A DNA stretch of 64,000 nucleotides from Homarus americanus (GCF_018991925.1 NW_024724368.1:5978545-6042544), one strand, 5' to 3'; shown: positions 11,265 to 22,607, numbered from the stretch's first letter. Program-made: numbers and translations. Notes: generated by a model not told the origin, from the sequence alone.

Positions 11265-11345
11265 TTGCTTATTAACATCATTACTAGTCACTACTATCTC
11301 GCTTAATCTATTTTCATTACTATCTGTGTATATAGTCGGTGGCTC
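11265..11345 (-). pseudogene. probable upstream piece of the same LINE ORF2
   Basis: The minus strand reads IYTDSNENRLSEIVVTSNDV followed by NKQ. This resembles the linker that precedes the KL-NKSPGPD block in CR1-like ORF2 proteins. Rejoining it to the RT fragment is an inference. Confidence 0.45.
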
Positions 11346-11379
11346 GGGTATCATGTTTAAATTATCAGCGGTGAAAACT

Positions 11380-11383
11380 AAAA
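11380..11383 (-). terminator. Pol III T4 terminator of tRNA-Pro
   Basis: On the minus strand a TTTT run lies 8 nt after the tRNA 3' end, and a second TTTT follows at 11374-11377. These are normal RNA polymerase III stop signals. Confidence 0.7.
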
Positions 11384-11391
11384 CACTAGTT

Positions 11392-11463
11392 GGGCCTGAC
11401 CGGGAGTTGAACCCGGGACCTCTCGCACCCTAAGCGAGAATCATACCACTAGACCATCAGGCC
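11392..11463 (-). tRNA. tRNA-Pro (anticodon AGG)
   Basis: A 72-nt gene without an intron. The acceptor stem GGCCTGA pairs perfectly with TCAGGCC, followed by discriminator C. The anticodon stem CTCGC/GCGAG encloses the loop TTAGGGT with anticodon AGG, which decodes CCU and, by wobble, CCC. The T arm is CCGGG-TTCAACT-CCCGG. The A box TGGTCTAGTGG and B box GGTTCAACTCC are present. CCA is not encoded, as expected in eukaryotes. The body from the D arm to the T arm closely matches the conserved animal tRNA-Pro. The acceptor stem differs from the commonest form but is fully paired, which argues for a functional gene. A single isolated copy could still be a tRNA-derived repeat. Confidence 0.95.
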
Positions 11464-11497
11464 ACTGTATTGTACGTAATGAACAGATGAAAATTAT

Positions 11498-11501
<4 letters not shown>

Positions 11502-11554
<53 letters not shown>

Positions 11555-11662
11555 GAGAGAGAGCAGTGTTTATCATTTTACACATGTTGAATCACTGTAA
11601 ATATGTACTGACGATTCTATCTATCTATCTATCTATCTCTGTCTGTCTGTCTGTCTGTCTGT
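11502..11662. repeat. (GA)n array, then (TCTA)n(TCTG)n
   Basis: A GA array with one GGGA interruption (11502-11564) is followed after a spacer of about 50 bp by TCTA and TCTG tetramers (11617-11662). Confidence 0.92.
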
Positions 11663-11811
11663 CACTGAGGGGGCTAGTCCTTGTTTCCTGTGCTAATGAA
11701 TCCTGTTGTAAAGGTGTATCGTGGCTGTGTTGAAACGTCACAATTAATTAAGAGGCTTTGTGTTCCTGTGTTCCTGTAGAGACACTGTGTTACCTGTTGT
11801 TGCACTGTTCC

Positions 11812-11961
11812 TTACCCTACCCTACCCTACCCTACCCTACCCTTAACCCCCCCTAACCTACCCCTACCCTACCCCTACTCTACCCTTAACCCCCCCTAGG
11901 TAGCATCAGGGAGTTTAATCATTAGGTGAAATGAACTGGGGTGCCTAATCTTCACGTGGTC
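11812..11961. repeat. CCCTA tract with family T right end
   Basis: TACCC pentamers and CCCCCCTA variants (11812-11897) are followed at 11913-11961 by GTTTAATCATTAGGTGAAAT, then CTGGGGTGCCTAATCTTCAC and GTGGTC. That is the right arm of inverted-repeat family T. No left arm is found. Confidence 0.65.
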
Positions 11962-12035
11962 AGTATTAAAAAACAAAATCTAAAAGCACTCTTAAACTGG
12001 AACGCCATTATACGGTAGGTAATGGGTTTAGAGGC

Positions 12036-12127
12036 GTATGTTGGGTCGTGTATGTTGGGTCGTGTATGTTGGGTCGTGTATGTTGGGTCGTGTATGTTGA
12101 GTCGTGTATGTTGGGTCGTATATGTTT
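12036..12127. repeat. 14-bp minisatellite TATGTTGGGTCGTG
   Basis: About 6.5 tandem units with one G-to-A variant. Confidence 0.92.
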
Positions 12128-12189
12128 CAAGGTCACTTAATTGATTATTTATTAAGACTTGACGCTGACAGAGAATCGAGTGTCATATC

Positions 12190-12365
12190 TGGTGTGGTGT
12201 GGTGTGGTGTGGTGTGGTGTTAGTAGTGGTAGATATGGTTGTGTGGTTGTGGTGTGGGAAGTGGTAAGTTTGTGAGAGCGTGGGTGGTGATGGTGGTGTG
12301 GGTGGTGTACTGTGGGTAGTGGTAATAATGGTGTGGGTGGTGGTAGTGGTGTGGGTGGCGGCGTG
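12190..12365. repeat. GGTGT pentamers and GT/GGT-rich tract
   Basis: Six GGTGT units, then irregular GTGGTGTGGG sequence. Confidence 0.8.
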
Positions 12366-12456
12366 GGTTTAAAAGTTCACAGGTAAAGGTCAAGGATCAA
12401 ACAGCATGGGTGCGGCCTGGCTTGGATGACCGCCCTGGTGAAGTACAGTCTAGTTA

Positions 12457-12641
12457 CCTGGCCCTTTGTACATCTGGCCCTTGTACATCTGGCCCTTGTA
12501 CATCTGGCCCTTGTACATCTGGCCCTTGTACATCTGGCCCTTGTACATCTGGCCCTTGTACATCTGGCCCTTTGTACACCTGGCCCTTTGTACACCTGGC
12601 CCTTGTACATCTGGCCCTTGTACATCTGGCCCTTGTACACA
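12457..12641. repeat. 15-bp minisatellite TGGCCCTTGTACATC
   Basis: About 12 units, some with CCTTTG or CACC variants. The 15-bp unit keeps several frames open on both strands and yields repeat peptides. I do not regard these as genes. Confidence 0.93.
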
Positions 12642-13283
12642 CGCATCCTAGTGGTCACCTCGTATACTACAAAACACAGAGACAATATTTCCATCAGCCA
12701 TGTCATATCTACCTAAACATAGAACCTCTCTGGATCAAAATGGTGGCGATTAGTCAATAAAGAAATATAAATCGAAAATATGAGTACTAGTCAGGGGATT
12801 TCAGAGTCCGCCATATTGTGTTGTGCTGACGTCACATGTTGTAGAAGTAGTATGTTTGTGTAATGTGTGTGGTAGAGGAACGTGTCGGCAGTACTGGACA
12901 AGAGGTGGACTGAGCTACCATCACTTGTTACCTGGAAACTGTTGGTAGCAGCTAGTATGGTGAGTGAGGGAGTGAGTAAGTGAGCCACAGTTTAGTATTC
13001 GAGTTAATAATGAAGGTTGTTGATATTATGACTGTGTGTACATATTGATTTAGGTACTTTTTAAAACACAACCTTGATGATATCGTCACTACATGGGAAT
13101 TCCTGTAACTAGAATATACATAAAAAAAATCTACCTATAATTCTGAATAATCTCTGTAATCAAGCCTTGGTAATAGCACGTGTTACGACTCACCTGATAA
13201 CACGTGTCTAATGTTGTTATCGTGTATTGTGCCCGACAGTAATTAGCGGGTCAGCGTACAGGAACATATATCCCTCCCCGCTT
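12642..13283. other. spacer, nothing recognised
   Basis: Mixed sequence without repeats or a recognisable frame. Confidence 0.5.
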
Positions 13284-13392
13284 TCCTACCCTCCTTCACC
13301 CTGCCCTCTCACCCCTGCCCTCCCTCCCTCACCCCTGCCCTCCCTCCCTCACCCCTGCCCTCCCTCCCTCACCCCTGCCCTCCCTTCCTCTC
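13284..13392. repeat. 20-bp C-rich minisatellite
   Basis: Units of CCCCTGCCCTCCCTCCCTCA, about four well-preserved. Confidence 0.88.
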
Positions 13393-13504
13393 CCTCCCCC
13401 CGCCATCCAATCATTGATATAATCTGTATCACTAAACATTACACGATATCATCCCTCACAATCCATAACGTGGCTAATTATCCTCCGCAAAAACAATGTA
13501 GGTG

Positions 13505-13506
<2 letters not shown>

Positions 13507-13558
<52 letters not shown>
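13507..13558. repeat. (GT)n microsatellite
   Basis: About 26 GT units. Confidence 0.95.
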
Positions 13559-13560
<2 letters not shown>

Positions 13561-13689
13561 AGCACTCATTCTCCGTTTACTCTTAAGTTACTCATGATTC
13601 GCCCCCTCACGCGAATATGGTCCTGATCACCTGCCTTACTCGGGTCTTAATTATCCAGGTAGTCAAGATGAAGATTGAGCACCTGTCTC

Positions 13690-13830
13690 TCCTTAGCGGT
13701 TCACATCTGAGCCAAAATGTGTCCGTAGCGGTCCACACCTGAGCCAAATCTGTTCTTAATGCCACACCTGAAGCAAAATCCGTTCCTTCTAGCCTACACA
13801 CCTGAACCGAAATCTATCCGAAATGGGTTG
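13690..13830. repeat. diverged 30-bp tandem repeat
   Basis: Four imperfect units with the pattern CACACCTGAGCCAAAATCTG and TCC. Each contains CACACCTGA or CACATCTGA. Confidence 0.6.
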
Positions 13831-14065
13831 TGACGCTAAAAATCAGGTCATGGGTTGTTACGTCGCACTAAAAAATAAAAAAAAAACAGTAAAAAAAAAA
13901 GCATTCCTTTCGCGAACAATATCCACCAGTCTGTTCAGGAATGGCTGACTGAACTACGGACCCAAAAAAAGACAGACGGGTTCTAAAACTAAGAGATAAT
14001 TCAGAGTCAGAAAACTGGATTCAGGGACCTCTTAAGGCTGTGTGGTGGAGATTATTATCGTGTTT
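13831..14065. other. spacer, nothing recognised
   Basis: Contains poly-A runs near 13865-13900. No gene is visible. Confidence 0.5.
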
Positions 14066-14380
14066 ATGTTGGGGAGGGAAGGAGGGAGAGAGAAGGAGGG
14101 AGGGAAGGAGGGAGAGAGAAGGAGAGGAGGGGGCAAGTAGGTAAGGGTCTTGCAAGAGGTGTGTTAGCTTAGGACAGATGTGAAGACATTATGTTCGATA
14201 TATCCCTCGAGAGGTAATTATCGAGTGGAAGTAACGGCCAGAGATCACGTGAGTAGGTGTCTCTTGTTGGGGGAGTGGGGGAGAATAGGGAAGGGGAGAC
14301 AGAAGGTGATGGGGATGAAGGGTATGGGTGAGGTGAGGGGGATGGTGGGTGAGGGGCAGTGGGGAATGGGAGAGGGAATC
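14066..14380. repeat. GGGA-rich low-complexity tracts
   Basis: GGGAGGGAGAGAAGGA repeats to 14135, then irregular GGGGGAGTGG/GGTGAGGGG sequence from 14265. Confidence 0.7.
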
Positions 14381-14382
14381 CA

Positions 14383-14447
14383 CAACACAACACAACACAA
14401 CTCACACAACACAACTCACACAACACATAGACAGCGACAGTGACATG

Positions 14448-14488
<41 letters not shown>
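14383..14488. repeat. (CACAA)n followed by (CA)n
   Basis: CACAA pentamers to 14428 and a CA run at 14454-14485. Confidence 0.9.
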
Positions 14489-14495
<7 letters not shown>

Positions 14496-14794
14496 GAAAA
14501 AAACAAAAACAGTAACTCATCCCGGGAGGTACCATTTTTTTTTTAATCAGGTTAATTTTTTTTACGATACCATCTCATTGTACTCGTTTTGTTTGTGTAT
14601 ATTTGTAAACATGAGTGAAGTGATGCGTATACTAAACTCACAAAGCCAACCATATTTTTACTGTTGGTATTATTGTAAACACACTCCCAATAGCAGTCAC
14701 TTTAATCTGTCAAACGGGAAGTGAAGGCGATCAAGTCCATTACAGACTCCTTAAAAATCTCCATTACCTGATTTTCTTTTATTCAGAAACATCA

Positions 14795-15002
14795 ACCATC
14801 CCCCCAGCCCACCCCAGAAACATCACCCCCCAGCCTCACCCCAGAAACATCACCCCCCAGCCTTACCCCAGAAACATCACTCCCCAGCCCTCACCCCAGA
14901 AACATCACCTCAGCTCTTACCTCCCCAGAAACATCACCCCCCAGCCTTACCCAGAAACATCACCCCCAGCCTCACCTCCCAGAAACATCACCCTCCTGCC
15001 TT
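14795..15002. repeat. 27-bp minisatellite CCAGAAACATCACCCCCCAG + CCTCACC
   Basis: About seven units that vary in C-run length. Confidence 0.9.
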
Positions 15003-15199
15003 GTGTGTGGAGGGGAAGTATCTGCTTGTGTTTTTCTTTTTGTGTGTTTGAGTTTGTGTTTGGTGGGAGAGGAAGGACTTGCATCTGTTTGTGTGAGGGA
15101 GTTGGGGAATGGAAGAGAGTCATGAATGAGAGGGTGACAACACGAGGTAGACAGTGAGCTAGTTCACATAGAGAGAGACTTCCTGTCAACTTTCACCTG

Positions 15200-16145
15200 G
15201 CTCACACACACGGCTACCTGTGATCACCGCTACCATAATTACCTTCCTGAGTGCCATAGATAAAAACTCCATTTGGGGCCCCCATAATATCTCTCTCATT
15301 CATTTACTTTTGTCTAAAATTCATTGTTTGATTTTTCTATATCTTTCTCCTTTTATTTTGTCGGTCTGTTATTTGTCTTTGCTGATAAATGTCTACTAAA
15401 CATAAGGACTGTCTGATACAAAAAATATATATATGAAGTAAGTACTGGTTGTCGTAATACATTCTTGTTAAGTTAATAATACGCAATCAAGAGTCACCAT
15501 CAATTTTCATTTCACAACGGCTATAAATATTCATGAAAATAAATGTTGGTTTTTTTTTTTTAAATAAAAGGTCAGAGACTAAATATGGTGCGAGTGGACT
15601 ACCAGCTTAATTTGGGTCGAGATTTATAAGTATAATAAACATCTCGTTGTCTCCATATAAATTATCAATCGTAGAATATATAATATACATCCTTACCGCA
15701 AAAAATAAATAATAATAATTTAACTCTAGTCGTAAAGTGTTTTTTGCGGTACCAATGTCTGACGTCTCCCCCAGAAGCCGAAAACTGGCAAGGGCGGTCA
15801 TCATAAACTGAGGGTGGAGGCGCCATTAAGGTCCTCTTGAGGAGCTGGCGTTGACTGTCAGGCGCTCACAACTTTAGCTGGGGCTTCATATTCGCGAGTC
15901 CCTATTACCTCACCAATACCATTCTAAAACAAATCGCTCCCCTTCCTCTTGAATCGTTATTTTTTTGTTAATTGATAATTTCGTGTTAATTTTGAGTTCT
16001 GGGGAGAGTTTAGTGAGGTTTATTTTGGCGGGGAAATAATTTACCTGGGCGTCATTTTCATCCCGTCAACGCGAATTTATGAACCCTTACGGTGGGTATG
16101 TGAATGTTCCTGTTGCAGGGTGTGAATGATGGTCGTAGGTAAGCC
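15200..16145. other. AT-rich spacer, nothing recognised
   Basis: Nearly 1 kb without tandem repeats or a recognisable frame. It is one of the few stretches that could be single-copy. Confidence 0.5.
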
Positions 16146-16149
16146 CAGG

Positions 16150-16345
16150 GCTACCACGAGGCTACTACCTGGTTACCTCAAGGCTTCTACCCGATTAATT
16201 CTTGGCTATTACCTGGCTACTTCAGGGCTGCCACTTGGCTACTTCTTGGCTACTACCTGGCTATTCCATGGCTATTATCTGTCTAGTTTGGCTACCACTT
16301 GGCTACTACCTGTCTACTTCTTGACTACTACCTACCACCATACAG
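16150..16345. repeat. diverged GGCTACTACCT tandem repeat
   Basis: About 15 imperfect 11-13 bp units of GGCTACTACCT/TGGCTACTTCT. They create an artificial frame over this and the next repeat. Confidence 0.75.
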
Positions 16346-16464
16346 CTACCACGCGGTTGACTTACACACAACACCACCACAATATTTACCACATGAAGCT
16401 CGCCTACGACACATCCACCACACTACCTCGGGACAACCAGCAGGCTCAGACCCTCGTGGTATGT

Positions 16465-16740
16465 GGCATTGTCATTGGTTCAGCCACTCGGTTAAGTAGT
16501 CTTGTCATTGGTCAAGTTCTTAATGGGGTTATAATGTCATTGGTCAGCTTCTTGGCGGTGAAATTCTATCATTGGTTAGTTTCTTGGAAGTTAGGTCTTG
16601 CCATTGGTTATGTTCTTGGTGGTGTTTTCACGTGAGTGGTCAGTTTATTGGTGGTGTTATAACCTCATTGGTCAATTTATTGGTGGTGAAACAGTGTTAT
16701 TGGTTAAGTTCTCGGAATCTTAGTAGTGATTGGTGAGGTT
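16465..16740. repeat. diverged repeat of about 37 bp with inverted CCAAT boxes
   Basis: Roughly eight units of the pattern TCATTGGTCAGTTTCTTGG and TGGTG. Each contains ATTGGT, the reverse complement of ACCAAT. The 169-residue plus-strand frame is a hydrophobic translation of these repeats. Confidence 0.7.
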
Positions 16741-16997
16741 ATTTTTAAGTGACGGAGGATATCTCTGTATCTGTCTGTAATCATAAGTTGTCTGGCTGCC
16801 ATAATCAGTTTCTATTAATCACCATCTCCTCCCAATAATCTTCAGAGGAACATCACAAATGGTGTGTATGGATGGGTGATGAGGCAGGGTGGGGGAGTTA
16901 CGGCCCTTTGTTTAATAAGCCACACCCTCTACCGGGCCTTGAGCACCCACCCACCCACTCAATCACCTGCCAAGAACAATTTTGCTGAGGCTGAGTC
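16741..16997. other. spacer before the duplicated block
   Basis: No repeat or gene seen. Confidence 0.5.
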
Positions 16998-17213
16998 GTA
17001 TTTGTTTATCATCTGACAGTGTAACTCCCTGGGGGTAAACACGAAGGTTATCTCCTGTTTGTTTGTTTGTTTCTCGTGAGTAAAGTAAATTTTGTTTCCC
17101 TTTTAATAATATTGTTTTGTTTTTTTTAGTTATCAGACTCCCGTTGATAGGAATTCATTTATATAAGAACAATGCATGGAAAGACTTCAAACATCTGCTG
17201 TGACCGCTTAAGA

Positions 17214-17453
17214 TTTCACTTGTTGCCACTCAAAAAATTTTCAGACTTGTATCCTTGCAATCAATAGTTTAGACAATGCTAAGACGCTTTTCTTCAATGA
17301 CGTTTCTCTCACAAACGACCTAACCTAACGTCCTAATAGGGGAGGGGTCCGCTTGCGAGGGAAATTGCATAGAAGAGAAGTGTCTTGGAATTGTCTAATC
17401 TATTGATTGCAAAGATAAAATTCCGAAAAAAAATTGAGTGGCAACATGTGAAA
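17214..17453. mobile_element. foldback/MITE-like element H (copy A)
   Basis: Arms of about 110 bp are inverted copies at roughly 80% identity. The left begins TTTCACTTGTTGCCACTCAA and the right, reversed, begins TTTCACATGTTGCCACTCAA. Both contain TGCAATCAATAG and TTAGACAAT. The short centre is CCTAACCTAACGTCC. No coding capacity. If transcribed it would form one long hairpin. Confidence 0.85.
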
Positions 17454-17559
17454 TAATACCAGCACGGCTTAGTAAGAGCATATATCAAGTGTGTTCCTCA
17501 GTAGTTTGATGAGAGGTGTTCGCATGTCATTTCCGGTCTCATGATTCTCCGAATTGGGC

Positions 17560-17560
<1 letters not shown>

Positions 17561-17652
<92 letters not shown>

Positions 17653-17672
17653 CCCCCCCTCTCTCTCTCTCC
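17561..17672. repeat. (CT)n array
   Basis: A CT run interrupted by CCT and by a C9 run. Confidence 0.95.
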
Positions 17673-18129
17673 TATCTGTATCACAACTCACAACTCCTGT
17701 AGGAGGTGACACCTCTATAGATAGCGAAGAAGGAATGTTCCTGAACACTCCACGGTGCCCTGATCCTCCCGAGATGGCAGTCTCTCTCTCCCTCCCCTAC
17801 CACCTGCACCACAACGCCTACCTATAAGGGGGGAACTTCAGCGACCAGAGTGGAAACTTTCGCTACCAACAATAATATTTACACGCCGATATCAAGAGTA
17901 GATTATGTGTGGGTTGTGTTTAACTTGAGATGGTACGTGAGATGCCTCTGTGTGTGTGTGTGTGTGTGTGTGATGTCTTTTAACTCGGTTGGGGAGGTCA
18001 TCGATGGCTTGTCTCTTCTCTGATCACTTGACCTTTCTTCTCTGTCTTTATTTCTCCTGGTCTACGCTGGTGTGGTTACCTGAGCGCGGGGTTCTACCCA
18101 GCGGTGATGTGGTCTGAGGTGCCCGAATG

Positions 18130-18345
18130 ATAGGAGGGGGGGATGAATGATAGGGAGATGGTGATAGGGAGGTGAGAGATGGAAAGGTGGGTGATAGGGA
18201 GGTGGGAGATGGGAAGGTGGGTGATAGGAAGAGAGGAAGGGATGCGGTAGGGAGGTGGGAGGGAGATGGGGAAGGTGGGTTAAGGAGGTGGGGAGGTGGG
18301 TTAAAGAAGATGGGGAAGGTTGGTTTAGGGAGATGGGGCAGGTGG
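18130..18345. repeat. GGTGGGAGATGGGAAGGTGG-type minisatellite
   Basis: Irregular units of 15-25 bp built from GATAGGGAGGTGGGAGATGG. The counterpart is at 23730-23960. Confidence 0.75.
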
Positions 18346-18589
18346 ATAGTGGAACGCACAATAATGGAACAAGGGAGATGAATGAGAAAGGAATTGAACA
18401 AAGGCTATAATGAAGAAAGAGGTGCAGGAACAGGAGGAGAGAGAGAGAGAGAGGGAGTGGACGATTAAGGACGCGTGAGACGAAGAAGAGAATGGAGGTG
18501 ATTATTACTGGTGGGAATATGATGGCAGCAGTGACGGGAAGGAAAGGTTCTCTCTGGTGTAGGATGGTTCACGATGCTACGTTGAAACA

Positions 18590-18889
18590 GGATCACGTGA
18601 AGATTAGGCACACTAGTTTATTTCACTTTGATATTAACCATCCTAAACCTAACCTAACCTAACCCTAACCTAAACCTAACCTAACCTAACCTAACCTAAA
18701 CCGAACTTAAACCTAACCTAACCAACCTAAACCTAAACCTAAACCCTAACCTAAACCTAACCTAACCTAAACCTAACTCCAACCTAAACCTAACCTAAAC
18801 CTAACCTAAACTAAACCTAAACTTAACCTAACCTAACCTAAACCTAAACTCAACCTAACCTAAACTAAAACCTAATGTTCAGGTGATCC
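18590..18889. mobile_element. family T inverted-repeat element with CCTAA core (copy A)
   Basis: The left end is GGATCACGTGAAGATTAGGC, then TTTATTTCAC and TTAACCATC. The right end is TTCAGGTGATCC, whose reverse complement matches the left tip with one mismatch. The roughly 230-bp interior is degenerate CCTAA/CCTAAA repeat. No coding capacity. Confidence 0.8.
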
Positions 18890-19839
18890 GTAAAACCTAT
18901 TAAAAAAAAAGTCATGTAAAGTCTTTCAGGTGTTTCAGTATTTAATTTAGAATATTTATTGATTATTTATCGTGTGTGTAGGTGAACTGTTTTGAGAGAG
19001 AGAGAGAGAGAGGCGTCTTATGTGTGTATTCGTGATTCAAGTGTTGTTTGTGTGTGAGTATATGTATGTTTAAGTGAACGTGTGTGTGTGTGCTCCAGCT
19101 GATGATCACATTAGCGTGCCCCCCCCAGGTGGTGGTGAGTTAGGCAGGTGGTGACAGGTACTCCTCCACCGCTTTAATTGGACAGTTAGACCAGAGGAAT
19201 TTCCTAAAGTTCTGGAAATAATGACCCAGCGCTGGACTACTGTGGTATAAAACCCTAATTAAATTTACCTGAATTCACAATTTTTTGGTCGTAAGTGAAA
19301 AGGTAACAATTTTCTTGGTGATATGGAAAAAGTAACTATTTCCTGGTGGTAAGTGAAAAAAAAAGTAACTATTTTCTTGAAGGAAACACATTATATACGA
19401 GTTGGGTTATCATATGAGGCAATTTATATTAATGTGTATATAAAAGTTGGCCTAAAGTACGTGAGATGATTTATAATTAATATATATACAAGTTGTTTAT
19501 AGTCCAGTGAGGTGATTTGTACACACGAGTTGGTATAGTGTAGGTGTAGTGATCATGTGTGTGTAAGCAACTGTGTGGCCGTGTAGTAAGACTGGTGGAA
19601 CGGATGGAAATAACATAGTGGGTTATAGAACAAGATGGAGCGAGTGACGGAATCGTGACGGTCTGGCCGCTACCTTGCTGTAATGAGAACCTGTTTCTTC
19701 TCCGTCACTACCATCAACGTCACTACCATCATTACCATCACCGCTGCCACTACCATCACGGCCGCCATTTACATCACAGTCTTTTCCATTTTTCTACATT
19801 ATTCTCCTTTCCTTAATCGTCCTACTGCCTGTTCCTGTT

Positions 19840-20070
19840 TCTGTTCGTTTTTCTTTCTGCATCTGTTCCTTCTTCAGTTCCTCCTTCTACTGGTCCTTCT
19901 TCTATTCCTTCTCCTCCTTCTACTGTTCCTCCTTCAGTTCCTCCTCCTTCTTCTCTGTTCCCCCCTTCTTCAGTTCCTCCTCCTTCTGTTCCTCCTTCTC
20001 TATTCCTCCTCTTCCTTCTTCTGTTCCTTCTTCTTCCTTCTACTGATTCTTCTTCAACTAACTGTTATTG
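19840..20070. repeat. TTCCTCC pyrimidine repeat (copy A)
   Basis: Imperfect TTCCTCCTTCTACTG-type units. The frame here is 141 residues, while the equivalent at 25440-25675 is read in a different frame of 213 residues, so coding is not conserved between copies. Confidence 0.85.
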
Positions 20071-20281
20071 TAGTTCTGCTGGGGAATGTTCTACTCTGCT
20101 TCTACTGATTGTTCTCCTACACCTGCTTGTTCTACCTGGTTATTTCCCGCTGTTCTATGTTCTTCGGGTATTCTCCAATTCTTCTTAATTTGGGTGAGGA
20201 AAATATCCGTAATATTAATACGATAAGAAAAGTTTTGTATGATTTTAGTGGATTTATCGTGGTTTTGTTGCGAGATATAGA

Positions 20282-20700
20282 GTACTAGTGAGGAAGTCTG
20301 TCGTTAATTACAGGTAAACACGAGACCAACACCTGTGCTACCTTCAGGTACTCCCGTGGTCCAGGAGTACTAGTGAGGAAGTTCTCGTTAATTACAGGTA
20401 AACACGAGACCAACACCTGTGCACCCCAGGTACTCCCGTGGTTCAGGAGTACTAGTGAGGAAGTCTGTCGTTATTACAGGTAAACACGAGACCAACACCT
20501 GTGCTACCTCAGGTACTCCAGTGGTCCAGGAGTATTAGTGAGGAAGTCTGTCGTTAATTACAGGTAAACACGAGACCAACACCTGTATACCCTCAGGTAC
20601 TCCAGTGGTCCAGGCGTACTAGTGAGGAAGTCTGTCGTTAATTACAGGTAAACACGAGACCAACACCTGTGCCACCCTCACAGCTACCCCCGTGGTCTGG
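20282..20700. repeat. 84-bp satellite-like array, five units (copy A)
   Basis: Each unit reads GTACTAGTGAGGAAGTCTGT, then AATTACAGGTAAACACGAGA, CCAACACCTGTG and CTCCCGTGGTCCAGG. Unit starts are at about 20282, 20365, 20447, 20531 and 20616. Each holds GTAAACA and a CACCTG E-box. Confidence 0.93.
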
Positions 20701-21263
20701 GCGTCACGAACCGCAGCCACGTTTTGACAAGCCTGACCTAATGATTCTGTAATTAATGGTCATATACCTGCCGTAATTACCACCTGGGCAGCCAGCCACT
20801 CATGTTCCCTGCACGACCAGGCCCTCTGGTTACTGCCTCCTGCTACTTTGTTTTGCTTTTACCTCGATATGAATATAGGTTGGTGTCACGAGTTCGTACC
20901 CGAAGCGTATTTGTTATGGTGGGTCTGGGATCTGCTAAAGAACTGTAATTGTTGTTGAGTCTCGTAATTTTTCTCAATTGTTGCTCTGATTGAGATTTTA
21001 TTAAGTAGTTTTTATCTTGGTGTTAAAAAGATTTGGTAAAAGTGTAAAATCTAGTTTAGGTATTTTTTTTTTGTTTTGATATTTACACTACATAAAGCTA
21101 TTGGTTATAGGGAGTGGTTAATGTCGTGTCCTGAAATGGCTACCAGATGTGGTGAAATATACAATTAATACAGGTGAAAAATAGACTTAAAATAGATAAA
21201 AAATACAATAAGATCACATGACAAAATGATGAAAATACAAAACCGCGCGTGTAGTATGTATGT

Positions 21264-21372
<109 letters not shown>

Positions 21373-21619
21373 GTGTTCATTGTGTACAGGAATAACTACC
21401 AATTTCGGTTAACAGGAGAAGAAACAGAAATAAAAAGGCCGGATAAAGAACTCCACTAATGAGGAGAACCTTAATGAGGGTGTCTCTCCCACCCTTCACC
21501 ATATATTTTCCCCGTGTTCTTAAAAACGGGTTCTTATACCAATTATTTCCAGGTTGCTCTGACGGGTGACCTGGAGGCCCAATTATTTCACTCTGTTTTA
21601 AGGGCAGATGACTTACCCT

Positions 21620-21785
21620 AGGGGAAAAAGGGTGCATTGAAGGGAGGAGGGGGAGAACGACATTTGGGAGAGGGAGAGAAACATTAATGGGGAGGAGGGC
21701 GTTTAGAGCTGGGGGCATTGGGAGAGGAGGAGTTGGGGAGGGTAGGATGAGGAGGGGGAGGCTGGCGGGGGGGGCTGTGGTCGTC
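21620..21785. repeat. G-rich tract
   Basis: GGGAGGAGGGGGAG-type sequence ending in a G7 run. The counterpart is at 27220-27412. Confidence 0.7.
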
Positions 21786-22227
21786 GTTCATTAGTCGAGG
21801 GACACCAACGTGGTAGTAGATAGTGATCAAGGTGGACCTCTACCCAATTACTGTCCATGATGACGACGAGGAGTCCTTCACAGCGTTGCCCACTCCTGGT
21901 TAAAGTCTCCTAGTGACCCTTGACCTGAAGTGCTATGTTGAAAGAGTCTTCCCTTGAATGGTTACGTAACTTTAGACTCTTTGTGTCGCACTAATGACGA
22001 AGTCGGTTAGTAAAGTCTTCCCTGAATGATCTCTTCGTTCGTTGTGTTGATAATGACCCTGACCTGAAGTGTTAGGTTATTTACGGTCGTCCCCTGAGGT
22101 GCTCTAGTGATTCATGACCCAAAGTGTCTACTAATGGTCACATTCTTTGTCTGTGTAGAAGTTTGTCGAATGGAATGTCAGTCAGTTAGTACCACACCTC
22201 AGTTTAGGGAATGAGTGATTGTTATTT

Positions 22228-22507
22228 ACAATCAAAGCTAACACTAATAGGTTGAACAGGAGGCATGTACACCACCACCATCTTCATTTGGCATTATCAA
22301 TCTACCTGTAGTAACATCTTCGCTTATCAACGATCCATCGGGATGGAGCATCATTAAAATTCTTGCTTCTTGATATTCCAAGAATATATCCATATATATT
22401 GGTTTATCAGCGATGACATTTTTACATTAGGGCGGATTAAAAATCATTGTCTTCTTCTTCTTCTTCTTCTTCTTTTTTTTCTCCTTCTTCTTCTTCTTTC
22501 TCTATAT
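22228..22507. other. spacer between duplicated copies, ending in (CTT)n
   Basis: Sequence not shared with the end of copy B. A CTT microsatellite (about 22450-22500) runs up to the gap. Confidence 0.7.
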
Positions 22508-22607
22508 NNNNNNNNNNNNNNNNNNNNNNNNNNNNNNNNNNNNNNNNNNNNNNNNNNNNNNNNNNNNNNNNNNNNNNNNNNNNNNNNNNNNNNNNNNNNN
22601 NNNNNNN
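22508..22607. other. assembly gap, exactly 100 N
   Basis: One hundred Ns, the conventional placeholder for a gap of unknown size. It lies between the two duplicated copies and directly after a CTT microsatellite. Confidence 0.98.
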
